The notes beneath the pieces are model-generated. The model saw nothing but the letters and a program-made list of their open reading frames with translations. It made no database searches and was not told where the DNA came from. This document shows positions 11,821-22,739 of a stretch of 64,000 bases of DNA, piece by piece. Where the stretch lies: assembly GCF_019279795.1 (NCBI RefSeq), contig NC_056748.1:703905595-703969594 (forward strand), written 5' to 3'. Made by a program: the position numbers and the translations under genes. The stretch is from Protopterus annectens (lineage: Eukaryota > Chordata > Ceratodontiformes > Protopteridae). Each line of letters starts with the position of its first letter. Within the stretch, counting starts at the first letter, position 1.

Positions 11821-11894
11821 AACAGTGTGTGTGGCTGTATCATTTCGTCTCATTTTGATATTCATTAGTTTGATTTTTGGATATTAAAGTTAAT

Positions 11895-14800
11895 AATAGC
11901 ATTTTATCAGCAGTACTGAAAGTCAGATACAAATACAAATGGCTCCATACCTCTACACACCGCACCCCCATCCTGAAACTTAGTGGAGATAATTACCCTA
12001 ACCCTGGACTCACACATTAACTACCCACCATGGCCAAACCATTACATTCCAATGCTCCCAACACAATTTTTCCATCAGTTAATGAATTTAACTTCATTTT
12101 TTTCAACATTAATCTTAAAAGTATCTTGAAAAAATTAATGATATCCATGCATGTTTAGATTTTTACTCCCCAGACAATCTGATTGCCACTGAAACCGGGC
12201 TAAAACAAGAAATAACTGACAACAAAATTATTCCCACAGCTTTTAACATACTCAGATTGGACAGTAATTTTAAAAGAGCAGGTGATATTGCTATTATTTA
12301 TAAAAAATACTTAGAAATAACTCCAACCCATCTAAATATCCCATAATTTATTACTGCTGAACTTTCTGAGTGCATACCTCAAAATCAACCAAAAGAAATA
12401 TATATGTATATCAGCAGTGTAAATCCCTCCAGGCAACAAGATTACCACAGCTGAAAATATCCTACCCTGAATATCTGACAACATCCCCAAGGAAACCTTC
12501 ATCTTAGGTGACGTTAATATAAACCGGCAATCCATAAACAGCAGCAACCCAAAGGACTCTATTCACTTATTTGGCTTCATCCAACTAATAAGGTCCACTG
12601 GTAGAATCAACAAAAGCACTAAAAGACATTCCACACTGGACTGGATAGTGACAAACAAACCCCATAATATATAATCCTCTAGTTGCTTACCAGATATTAT
12701 AAGTAACCACATCCTAACCTATGTAATCAGACAACAACATGGTTGTCCCAAACAAATAATCTATTAACAAGTACACACTTTAACCAAATTTGACAAAGAC
12801 ACATTAATTACCACAATGTCCCACACCAACTGGAATATATCATGAATAATGCCCCTAGATGAAGCAGTTACTTTGTTAAGTTATACCTTCCTAAACATTT
12901 TAAGAAATTTAGCCCCATATAAGACAAGAAGGATAAAAACTAACACAGCGCCATGACTGACGAAAGAGAACAAACAGCTCAGGCTGCAAAGAGATAAAGT
13001 GTGGACAGAATGTTTTAAGAATAAAACACAATATGCCTAGTGAAAATTTAGATACCTCAGAAACTGTACCAAGATCCTTGTTAAATCTGACAAGAAATCA
13101 TACTACAGTTACGCGAGCAAAAGCACCACTACAAACCAAACTTTTATGGTCCTCTTTAAATAAACTTTTAAACTCTGGTCATACCACCACACCCTGTCTT
13201 TTTGCATCAAACAAAAAACAGTCCATTGCCACTCAGTTCAACACTCATTTTATCGAGACAGGTCTGTCATTAATCAGTAACTACCTTACTTCACCCCTTC
13301 AGCTTCCATCTATTCTCAAAAGCAATGCACTGTCTTTTAGTTTTCAGCCTGCCCCGACATCAACCATAAAAAAAATGACTTGCCAAATTAAAAGCAACAA
13401 CCTCAGCTGCCAGTAACCTTCCCACTGACTTCTTCAAAATAGGTGCAGAAACATTAGCCTTCCCTGTCTCCAGTCTAAACAGCCAGTCAGTAACTGAAAA
13501 CTATGCCCCATCCATCTGGAAAAAATCCATTAGTATACCCCTTCACAAAGAAGGTACTTCAACAGAGTTAACAAAGTATACACCCATTGCTATCCTATCA
13601 CCCCTCTTTCAAATCATTGGGAAATGTATTCACTCTTAGCTTATGAAAGATATAACCAGACGCATGGTCTCAGGCCCAACCACATTACTACTAGGCCCAA
13701 CCACATTACTACTACTACCCTCGTCAACTTCACTAACACAGTAAACAACACAGAAATGAGGGCAACCTTGTTTCTTCACTTTTCCTTGACCTTTCCAAAG
13801 CACCTGACACAGTGTCCCACCAAAATGTCCTCTCTGAACTTGCAGCTCTAGGACTCACTTACCCGTTCCTCTCCTGATTTCACAGTTATTTATGCAACCA
13901 GCAGGCAACTAAATGGCAACAAAACCTTTCAGCATTTCAAGCAATCTCTGTTGGCATTCCCGACTGTCAGTACTCGGCCCCATTCTGTTTAATATTTTCA
14001 CAAATAAACTTCATGCCGCTACAACACTTGCCACTCTCATACAATACACCGATTCAACCCTTAGCTGGTCTGTCCCATCCATAACAAAATTACAGAAAAT
14101 CACTCAAAAATCTTTCACCGACATTGAAATATGACTAAAAAAATCTAACTTGCTGCTTAATGCCAAAAAAAAAAAAAAAAAAAAGAAAAAAAGAAAAACA
14201 AGCTTATGCTAGTTACTCCAAAACGTTAACCTGAAACACACATTTTATATTACCTCAGGTAATAGCACAAAAGTAGAAACCCTAAGCTAAGATAAATTAG
14301 TCTGAGTCATTCATAATAGATGACATCTTCAAATCTGATCACCCCATGCTTCATTCCATCAAGAAGAGTCACCAGTATCTCATATCCCTGTATATGGCCA
14401 AACACCATCTGACAGATCAAGCAACGATTGCTTTAACAGCAACATACCTCCTTCCTTCTCTGTTGTATGTTTCCCCTATTCTTACAAATATCAACACTAC
14501 TTATAAAACTAAACTAGCCTTCTGCTACTACAAAATAGCTAAATTTGCAACTAACCAACCTTATAAAACACATCACTGCCTTGCATTAAAACAATTAAAC
14601 TGGCCTGACCTCCCAAACCAGTTGACATACATTGCCCACAGCCTATTTAATGTTCTCTCCAGACAAAGGTGCAGCATTACAAAATACTCTGTGGTACTAT
14701 TCACCCACTGAAGACCTTGGCTGTAGCAGTAAACTCTTACTTTGAATCAGTAAGACATTCAGCACTGCTGAACATTCTGTCCACTCCCATTATGTGTCAG

Positions 14801-15110
14801 AACTCTGGAATGAAATCCCCACACAGTAAAAACAGAAACTTACATAGCTTCAAAACTTTATTTAACAACACCCATGCCAGAGATTGCTCTGTTCCTGCTG
14901 CTCACCTAGCTATCTTAACTCAGATGACTTTTCTCCATCTCTTACAGCCACTTTGCTTCCCACTCTTTTTGCAGTTTATAGCTCCTCCTCATATTGCACT
15001 TGTTTCCCAAATTCTTACTCTACCTATTTCTTTCACACCCACCACTAACTCCAGTAGCACATGGAAGGGCTCTAGTTTGTAATGCAGTGCACTTTGCTGA
15101 GAAAATTGAT
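11895..15110 (+). pseudogene. L2-like (CR1/L2 superfamily) LINE, endonuclease and reverse transcriptase, heavily decayed
   Basis: The coding trace begins with KLSGDNYPNPGL (11973-12011), a degenerate form of the 2A-like LSGDIHPNPGP seen at the start of many LINE proteins. Endonuclease remains include FILGDVNIN and, about 40 codons later, TLDWIVTN. Reverse transcriptase follows: IPLHKEGTSTE, FLDLSKAPDT (motif A with Phe to Pro), SVLGPILFNIFTNKLHA (after motif B), and IQYTDSTLSW (motif C, one residue short of YADD). A downstream frame 14346-14711 and LHSFKTLFNNTHA near 14850 give the C-terminal domain. Many stops and frameshifts occur, and a poly-A tract at 14165-14184 interrupts the connection. 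About 3.2 kb long. Much older than CR1 copy A. Confidence 0.75.
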
Positions 15111-15323
15111 TTACAATTCCAAAAATCTGGCTCACCCCGATGAGATTTTTTTTTTCATTTTCAGCCTTTTTTCCGTTGAAGATTAGTTTTGCTGGAGGTC
15201 AAGGCAGAAGTTTGTTACACTTCACAACTTCATAAGATGTTCTTATAGGCTCATTGTGCGACTGGTGTTTCTTAGGGAATTCTCCTTAATCTGACGTACA
15301 ACATTCCCTGAGTTAGTATGTTA

Positions 15324-15373
<50 letters not shown>
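15324..15373. repeat. (TA)n microsatellite
   Basis: About 25 uninterrupted TA units. Confidence 0.97.
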
Positions 15374-15377
<4 letters not shown>

Positions 15378-16494
15378 AGCAGAGGATGTTGAGGTACAAT
15401 CTTTTGTGTGCTGAAAACCACACTTTAGGTGCATTTATAGTGTGATGTTCATTCATGCACTCCTGGTTGCAGATGTAAGCTGCCTTTTTATCTGCACAAT
15501 ACAACATTGCACTGTATCAGAGTCACTGTACATGTATCTGTCATTCTCTTCTTTATGAGTTACTGTAGCATTAGAAGCTGTTCATACCTCTCAAAACACA
15601 TACTTCTCAAACTCCTGCAAGACATATAGAAAATATCCAGTAATTCACTATACAGTTTGCAAAAATACATTTTACTTCTACCAAGGCATCTTCAGATTGA
15701 CAAGTACTGTAAAGGGAGACCCAGAACGTAGGAACAGTACCAGGTAATAGGTGACAAGGGCCATAGATGCCTACCTATGTACACCTTTAAGCAGACACAG
15801 TTAAAAGGCCAGGAAGCTACATAGCACACATTCAGACTTAAATGACACCTGTCCTGTCACATTTTCTGCTGAGGCGTTTAATTTAGGAAGGTGACAGTTT
15901 AATATAATGTCACAAAAGTGTCAGGGGCTTGATATCATAGAGCTGTTATTGTTACTTATTCCAGAGTGCAGTACCATTGCTCTATTTCTGTTCCAGTTTG
16001 CTTTTAATTCAGAAACATTAATTCACTTGCATTTATTTATTTGCTTCTTTGTTTATTATTTTTGTTCATTTGTTATATGTTTAAAGCTGATATCCACAGG
16101 TTTCTCTTTTCAGGGAGACTCAGGAGTGCTGTCCTGACTAATTGGGGTCTGGTCATTCCGAGTCATGCAACATGCACATGGATACTAAGGAAAGCCTAAG
16201 TAAGACTGTACAATAAAGCCTAGCATACGTTTATAGCCATATACCTTGGTGCAATGCTGTTGGAGTTGTTCTGAAATGTAAATCTTTGGAAAATCTATTA
16301 TTACCTTGGAAGATTAACTCTTGGAAACATTAGGTTCTGGAAATACTTTTGAGATCCCGTATGCATGTTTTTATCATAGCTTTCTTAATAACGTAGGCCA
16401 CAGGAAAATCGTAAATTCTGTAAATGAGAAGATTCATTAAAATGAAAGCAGCCCAAGGCACAGCGGAAGCTTGGTTAGCAGCCTATCATTCAGA
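15374..16494. other. No gene recognised
   Basis: No recognisable coding sequence or repeat. The frame at 15907-16137 (76 codons) is hydrophobic, without domain similarity, and probably chance. Confidence 0.55.
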
Positions 16495-16755
16495 ATACCA
16501 CAGAATGCATCGCCTGCAGACTGCCTCAGAATGCATTGCCTGCAGACTGCCTCAGAATGTATTGGCTGTAGACAGCCTCAGAATGCATTGCCTGCAGACC
16601 GCCTCAGAATGCATTGGCTGCAGACGGCATCAGAATGTGTTGGCTGCGGATGGTCTCAGAATGCATTGGCTGCAGACAGCCTTACAATGCATCTCCTGCA
16701 GACCGCCTCAGAACATATTGGCTGCAGACAGCATCAGAATGCATCAGCTACATGC
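16495..16755 (+). repeat. 26-bp minisatellite, about 10 copies
   Basis: The unit is approximately CCTGCAGACTGCCTCAGAAT followed by GCATTG. Copies differ by a few substitutions each (CTGCAGACGGC, CTGTAGACAGC, GAACATATTGG). Since 26 is not a multiple of three, the array gives open frames in several registers, all with Met-His/Leu-Gln-Thr type repeats. These are by-products and not genes. Confidence 0.93.
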
Positions 16756-17354
16756 AGATAATCTTCAGCGTCACACTCTGTGTATAGTTTTTTCATTGAA
16801 GGCATAACTTAAACATTTGTTTTGTTTCTTTCTCGTCAGTCTGCCTGTGTGTATGCCTCTCTCTGCCTTCTTTGTAATCCCTTTTTAGAAAAGCAGTGTG
16901 ATTTTGTAGGAATCATTTAAGCAAACACTTTAACTTCATGCTGAGTCAGGAATAAAGCTCTAACAAGTAATATAATCAAGGGACTAAAATTCAATGCTTA
17001 GAACCTAAAAAACCAACAGATCTGCTTTGAAGCTAACAGACACCACTTCATTTTGCATGACCCTTCAAAAGACAGCTTCTTTCCCTGTGTTGCTGAGTTA
17101 CCCTTGGATATTAGCTAAGCAAATAATGTATGCAAAGAAAGATCCCGAATTTGCTCAGTTCACAAAACTTTCAAGTCTAAGATTATTCTAATTCCACAGA
17201 TAAAACAGCTGTTATCTCAGTGGTTAAACTTTCTGATAGCCTTGAGGTTCAACCCTGACCTGCAGTAACTGGCTATGTGGCTTTCATCCTACTTCTGTGA
17301 GTGTTTTTTTTTTTAATACTTTGGTTTCTACAACCAGCACAGACTCTGGGACAC
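16756..17354. other. No gene recognised
   Basis: AT-rich spacer without recognisable features. The stretch 17230-17290 contains a weak tRNA-like phrase (GAGGTTCAACCCTGACC), too isolated to call. Confidence 0.5.
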
Positions 17355-17495
17355 CATTTACCAACAGTTTAATATGATAGCAGAGAATGCATTTCCAAAT
17401 TGCTTCATTAGGCTTACATATTATTATGCAGTATTAGCCTGATGAAGCAATTTGTGAAAACGCATTCATATCTTATTAAAATGTTTATTGATACA
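17355..17495 (+). mobile_element. Short inverted repeat carrying Penelope-type terminal motifs
   Basis: Two arms of about 55 bases face each other. On the plus strand, 17430-17490 reads GCCTGATGAAGCAATTTGTG, then AAAACGCATTC. The complement of 17360-17415 reads GCCTAATGAAGCAATTTGGA, then AATGCATTC. CTGATGA-A-GCAA...TTG-AAAACGC follows the same plan as the hammerhead motifs at 11.8 kb and 59.2 kb, but stem II and the GAAA box are degraded. This is probably the remnant of two head-to-head terminal pieces of a Penelope-like element with nothing left between them. Confidence 0.45.
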
Positions 17496-19228
17496 TAGCA
17501 TCCACCTTCCTATGTTGGGTGTTCTACTCATATTTTGTATGATTTTGGACTTTATACTCATGATTTCTGTTGGTGTTACTAATACTTTGGTTTTTCCCAC
17601 CACCCACAGACACAGAAGTCAATTGATTGCTCAAAAAATGATCCTTATATTTTATATTTGCCCTTGCCTTTGTGAACTGGGTTACAATTCACAGGTAAAA
17701 ATCTATGAGAAAGACTAGCTACCTTACTTGGTTAGTAGGGAAATACACTAAGTAAAGTTGGTATCCTCTTACTTTTCTGGTCAAGGATGACAGGACAATA
17801 CTGTTATTCCTTAAGGAATACTAACGTGTACCTACCACTCAGTGTATGCTAAAGAGGGAAGGGCTAAAGATTACATAAGAATAGTTTATAATACAGAACA
17901 CTCTCATTTCTGGGCCCAGTTCTCTGTATAGACTACCAGTATATTTGCAGTGTTGGACCAGTACTGTTAATGGATAATGGCCATGCTTCACTGTCCCATA
18001 TATAGAGGTATATAATATAGTTCTGATTATTGGTGTAAGTTAAGTTCATTTTAAGAAATCAGAATTTTGAAATGGTAAGGGCCGTGCCATTTTAGGGCTT
18101 CCAGACCTCAGCATTCATCCTGCACTTTTGCTGCCCATGTGTTTATAGCAATCACTCTGGTCAACCATACATGCATAATGCACCGACATCTCTCCATTTC
18201 TTTGTTCAAGAATTCTGAACAATGCCAAAAATAGAGGGGATAAAGGTCCAAAATCAAAGACATTTTTAAATATAACTTTATTTCACTTAAAAAGCTAGTA
18301 AACCAACAGGTTTTGCATCAACATACATTTTCAGAACAATAATAAGTGTGAAAGTCGAATTGCTGTCCTTTTTGACTGACTGAAATCCTTAGTGATTTAA
18401 TAGAAAATCAAACATTTTGTGAGGGACAGGGCAAAAATATGAGGTGAGATCAGCAACATTCTGCAAAGTTATGGCTGTCTGAGAGATTTGAATATGTACT
18501 AGTGTTATTAGCATGTATTTGAAAATTGGTAGCTGGAAGAGCAGACACTTCTCAGTTATCACCTTCCAGAAGTTACTGTCCTGGAGCTCTTAATTATGAA
18601 CACAATCTAATGTGAGACTGCAGCTGTGTGAGCTGCTTTTTCACCGTTTTAGGAGTTTTCTCTTTTTTCCAAGGCTGTACAACAGTGGGGGTACTACACA
18701 TAAATAAGGGGGAAACAAAGGGCCATGGCAGCCTACAAAAATGGTGGTTAAACGATTCTCACCTGCATTTTTGACAGGTGTGTTGTTTAGTGACTTTGCT
18801 GTCAGCGAGTTGTGCATTGACGACTGACAGCAGATCTAATGTATCCAGTTTTCTTTCCTTGTTACTTAACACACACAACTCAGTGGTGAGTGTCATATTA
18901 ACAGGATGTACTTCTTCAGTGCTTATTCAATTATATGCTCTTTATTCAACATACCTCAAGAAAGACACTAAATTACTTGTTCTGTGACGTTTCTGCTTCC
19001 ATTTATGTGGCTGGAGTCTTTCAGATGGTGGGCAGTCTGTGTAACTCAGCTTACCTTTCCACTCATAGAGTAAATTCATCCAACCAAGCAAGACAGATGC
19101 ATGCCTTAATGCAGATAAGGTTGCCAGTATCAGGCAGTCATTCCTCATACTGGACTCGAGGATCACTGTTATGTCTGCTTTGGTGATGCCCCTGCATTGT
19201 GCTTTTCTAAGTCTGGTTATGTTGAGGT
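17496..19228. other. No gene recognised
   Basis: No coding sequence with recognisable domains, no tandem array and no clear mobile element across 1.7 kb. Confidence 0.55.
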
Positions 19229-19376
19229 GCATAGGTTCACAGGTAAACACTAGACTAGCTGCCCTTGTGGGTCATATTAAGCATAGCCGATTTCCCTTTC
19301 AAAGGTGATAATCAAACCCAACACTGCATCTATAAGGTGACTATCATAACCACTATACCAACCCCGACCCCTAAAG
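19229..19376 (-). mobile_element. tRNA-headed SINE with CR1-type tail
   Basis: On the minus strand a tRNA-like head (GGTATAGTGGTTATGATAGT ... B-box-like GGGTTTGATTA) leads to a tail resembling the CR1 3' end (GGCTATGCTTAATATGACCC, then CCTGTGAACCTATG). The same design occurs at 29.4, 33.2, 40.0 and 42.5 kb. It is non-coding and divergent, probably old. Confidence 0.7.
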
Positions 19377-19677
19377 TTAAAATTGTAGTTTCTTCTTTGA
19401 ACTCTGCCTAATGTGGGCTGAATCCTGACCCATCTAGGAATGTAAAATCTAGTGTAGATTCACTGGGAGCTCTGGATTGTTCATTCATATTTTAAGAATA
19501 GGGGGTTCATTCAGTATTAAAAGATGATCTGATTACTCACATTCACAAAAGGTTTACTCTGAACACTAACATTCCAGAAAATTAGCACTATCTTTCTAAG
19601 TTGTAAATGGTATCTCTTTAACTATTTTCAAATGCAAATGAAAATGTCTTATTAATTGTATGTAAAATGCTAATATT
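19377..19677. other. No gene recognised
   Basis: AT-rich spacer, nothing recognisable. Confidence 0.5.
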
Positions 19678-19771
19678 GACTGCGGAGCTTCTCTCCTCAG
19701 GTCTCCACTGAAAATGAGCTAAACGCTCAGATGGACTAACCCAGTTAACAAATGTAAAATAAATAAAAAGT
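19678..19771 (+). mobile_element. SINE 3' fragment, same family as 102-365
   Basis: GGAGCTTCTCTCCTCAGGTC and the following CTGAAAAT..AGATGGACTAACC..GTTAACAAATGTAAAATAAA parallel the last 100 bases of the SINE at the left edge of the window. The head is missing (5' truncation). Confidence 0.65.
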
Positions 19772-19984
19772 TATGTTTTATCTGCAGTTATTGAGAAGCA
19801 ACCATTATTCAGGTTATTAGTAACCTTTTTATGGTCTGAGATGAAAGGTTATATTCTGTGGTAGTCCTTTCTATTTATCCCTCGGGTTTTTTTGATAACA
19901 TAGACCATGGCATCTTGCTTTAGTGTCTGAAAACATACTGTGGTATCATTGGCATGTTGATCATGTGGTCTGTTTCTTAACTTT

Positions 19985-20094
19985 TAGGACACTAACGTTG
20001 GGCGGCACAATGCCAGGGCACTTCTATGGGCTAGGCTTGTAAAGACTCCAGGGCTATTAGCCTAGTACAGGCCTATGAACCTATGAACTAATAG
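19985..20094 (+). mobile_element. CR1 LINE 3' end
   Basis: Only the 3' UTR and tail survive: CGTTGGGCGGCACAATGCCA, then GGGCTAGGCTTGTAAAG, ending CCTATGAACCTATGAAC. It is nearly identical to the complement of the tail of CR1 copy D at 30485-30577, which marks the same subfamily. It is a very short 5'-truncated insertion. Confidence 0.85.
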
Positions 20095-20766
20095 TGGGTG
20101 GCTTCAGGTGTTAATTTCTGCAGCCAGTGTCTGGTTTGTGGGGTTAGATCCCGCTGTTATTATTCACAATACATATGCTGTCCCTTCATGGGTTGACTTG
20201 CGTTAGAAGTATTTCCTATCAGTTATCTGCTGATGATATTATCCCTGCAAGACTTTAGTATTCTTGAACAGTAAAGCTTCTAAGACTGAGGCAATGCTGA
20301 GCATTTTATTGTTCATCCTTGTCACTTTCTCTTATTTCTACCTTTACTATGGGGGGTAGATTAGAAGTTGTTCACAGGTCCATGACCTGAGTATGATTCT
20401 TGATGACAGACGCACACTGAAGGAATATGTCAGCTGTCATCAAACCATCATCTTATCATTTTATTAAACAAGAAAACTTACTAGACATAAGCATCTTTTT
20501 CAGTGGTGAACCAGAAGCAGCATCTTGTTTAATGACATATTTAGTGACAGTCACTCAGTATGCAAATAGAGGTTGAAGGAATTAAACCCATAAAGGATGA
20601 AGCTCTTGATGTGGTGCAGAAATATTAAGTTACCACAGTAATACGACACAGTACTACACAATTCAACAACTCAACAATGTTCTACAATCAGTGAAACCAG
20701 AAGAAACGCTGAGGGGTTGAGGATGGTAGCAATAAAAGGTTATTTATAGGTAGGGGGGAATACCTT
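20095..20766. other. No gene recognised
   Basis: AT-rich sequence with no recognisable gene or repeat. Confidence 0.5.
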
Positions 20767-20886
20767 CATTCTTCTTCTTCTTTTTCTTTCGGCTACTCCC
20801 GTTAGGGGTCACCACAGCAGATCAACTGTTTCCATTTCTTCCTGTCCTCTGCATCTTGCTCTGTCACACCAACCGCCTTCATGATG
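20767..20886 (-). mobile_element. RTE-type LINE 3' end
   Basis: The complement reads GGTTGGTGTGACAGAGCAAG, then ATGCAGAGGACAGGAAGAAATGG and GTGGTGACCCCTAACGGGAG, ending in an AGAAAAAGAAGAAGAA tail. The 3' end of the RTE element at 49.7-49.8 kb has the same order of phrases. It covers the last few ORF codons and the 3' UTR only. Confidence 0.8.
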
Positions 20887-21719
20887 GCAACATAAAGGTA
20901 GGTGATACAAGTTGGAGTGCAATGCTGTGCAGCACAGGGCATCTAAGAAAAAATGGGTGAGCTACAGACATTTATGGAGCTTGACTAACCTGGCATCGTT
21001 GAAAGAGAAACCTGAGCTGGTATAAACAGGGACTGGTACATAGTGGTTCTTTCCTTTGCTGTTTTCAGAAATTATAGGGTGGGAAAAGTGTGGGTTATTA
21101 CATTTTGGGTTTGTGCTTAGATTGGAGGTATTACAGTGAAATCCATTTCGTCAATTTGTTGGTTTTGACCAGCTCATCAAAACAACTGTCATTCAGTGAA
21201 AGAGAGACATAGCAAAATGAGATTTCTGCTCACTTCGTGGGATCAGTTACTCAGGAGTTACTTACAATATTTGTAGGAGTGTATGAGACGTGGCTTCTTG
21301 CAGAAAAGTGTTAAAAGTACCATACCATGTATGAAAAAAGTCACTTTCAAAAAGTTAACTGGGTAGACTTTCTTTTGATTTTCTCACTTTCAAGTTTATT
21401 TGATAAAAATGTTTTTTTTTTTCAGCCAAATGACATGGTTCTGATTAAATGTATGTAAGAAGAGACAAAGGTCACAGTTGTGGTTGAGAACATGGAGAAT
21501 TGGGTGTGGCTAATGTTAAGTGTTAGGTGGTCAGGCTGGAAGAAGATAGGGGAGTGAGTTCTGGTGGACTTACACAACTTACAGGCTTCCAAATGTAAAT
21601 GCAAGAGATGCGTCAGTAATTAAGGATAGATTACTTAAAATGAGAGCAAGAAATAAGCCAGTGGTCATAATGGATATATCTTCCAGAAACAGGCTGGCAT
21701 GATGAAAGTGAAAAAGGAA
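20887..21719. other. No gene recognised
   Basis: No recognisable coding sequence or repeat. Confidence 0.5.
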
Positions 21720-22432
21720 AATCTTTTATTCAAGATTATTCAGATGAAGGGCTTTATGCCACAAGTTACAGAACCAGCATTGAAAGGTATCACTCCAGAT
21801 ATTGTTCAGAGTAATAAAACAAAACACACCTTGAATCCATACAACCACTAACAACACCTGTAACAAAAGTACAAAGCTCACGTAATGGTTACCTAGCAAA
21901 AACCAAAATAATTTGTACATCCATGTCCTTACAAATGCAGTCTTTATTTCTTCATCTGCATTTGCAAGGACATGAATGTACGAATTATTATGGTTTTCGC
22001 TAGGTAACCACTATGTGAGTTTTTTTGCTTTTGGCACTCTTCAGAGTAGGTTAGTTATCATGGTTGGATGTATGAATTATTCTGGATTTCATTAGGTAAC
22101 CACTACATGAGCCTTGTACTTTTGTTTTTGCTCAGAGTAGGATAGTTATGGTTCGATATACAAATGATTCTGATTTTCACTAGGTAACCACTACTTGAGC
22201 CTTGTACTTTTGTTATTGCTCAGAGCAGGTTAGTTATCATGGTTGGATGTATGACTTATTCTGGTTTTTGCTAGGTAACCACTACATGAGCCTTGTACTT
22301 TTGTTATTTTTCAGAGTAAGTTAATCGTGGCTGGATGTACGAATTATTCTAGTTTTCGTTAGGTAACCACTACATGAGCCTTGTACTTTTGTTATAGTTC
22401 AGAGTAGGTTAGTTATAGTGGTTGAAGAAGTG
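21720..22432. repeat. 90-bp tandem array with an inverted unit at its left end
   Basis: About five direct units of roughly 90 bases start near 21978, 22069, 22157, 22248 and 22338. Each contains GAATTATTCTGG, GCTAGGTAACCACTACATGA and GCCTTGTACTTTTGTTATT, then CAGAGTAGGTTAGTTAT. To the left, 21720-21925 carries the same sequence on the opposite strand (complement: AAATTATTTTGG, TTGCTAGGTAACCATTACGT, TTTGTACTTTTGTTACA). The two orientations are separated by about 40 bases. No coding sequence is present. Confidence 0.85.
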
Positions 22433-22739
22433 GTAAAAGCATCTCTTGGTAATAGTGATAGTGCTAGAGTTTGGCACACTGTTAAGAAGAATGTACTAGA
22501 GAGGTCACAGAGACTCTGATATGGGATTATTGGATGAGGATAACTGGTGTTAGAAAAGGAAGAAGGATAAGTGAGCTGTGGTCGAACATAAAAAATGTAA
22601 ATTGTAACAATGCAAAAGGACAAAGTAGCAGAAAGGGAAGAGAAACGGGACAATGTGTTAAAAGGACGAGGTTAGAAACGTACTGCATGAAAAATAAAAG
22701 GCTTACATGAAATGGAGTCAGGAAGAACATGAGAGAATA
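22433..22739. other. No gene recognised
   Basis: Spacer between the 90-bp array and CR1 copy B. Minus-strand frames here are Ser/Phe/Leu-rich without domains. Confidence 0.5.

Larger units (their letters stand above)
11163..11894 (+). mobile_element. Penelope-like element, 5'-truncated, with inverted terminal piece and 12-bp target duplication
   Basis: ATTAAAGTTAAT occurs at 11163-11174 and 11883-11894 and brackets the insertion. Inside, 11175 to about 11320 is an inverted copy of about 11715-11870. Between them lie the end of the protein (11345-11464) and an AT-rich 3' region. Both terminal pieces carry a hammerhead-ribozyme-like motif in opposite orientation. An inverted terminal segment next to a 5'-truncated body, a GIY-YIG endonuclease end, and hammerhead motifs in the terminal repeats are established features of Penelope-like elements. 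The element ends in TTTTTGG before the duplication, as does the copy at 58.8 kb. It lies just upstream of the surviving part of the L2-like LINE, probably inside that LINE's 5' region. Confidence 0.8.

Noticed and set aside
16424..16807. 127-codon repetitive protein frame
   Set aside because: It is produced by the 26-bp minisatellite, which is open in more than one register; nothing outside the array supports a gene.
17240..17265. tRNA-like phrase GAGGTTCAACCCTGACC
   Set aside because: No acceptor or anticodon arms around it and no second copy.
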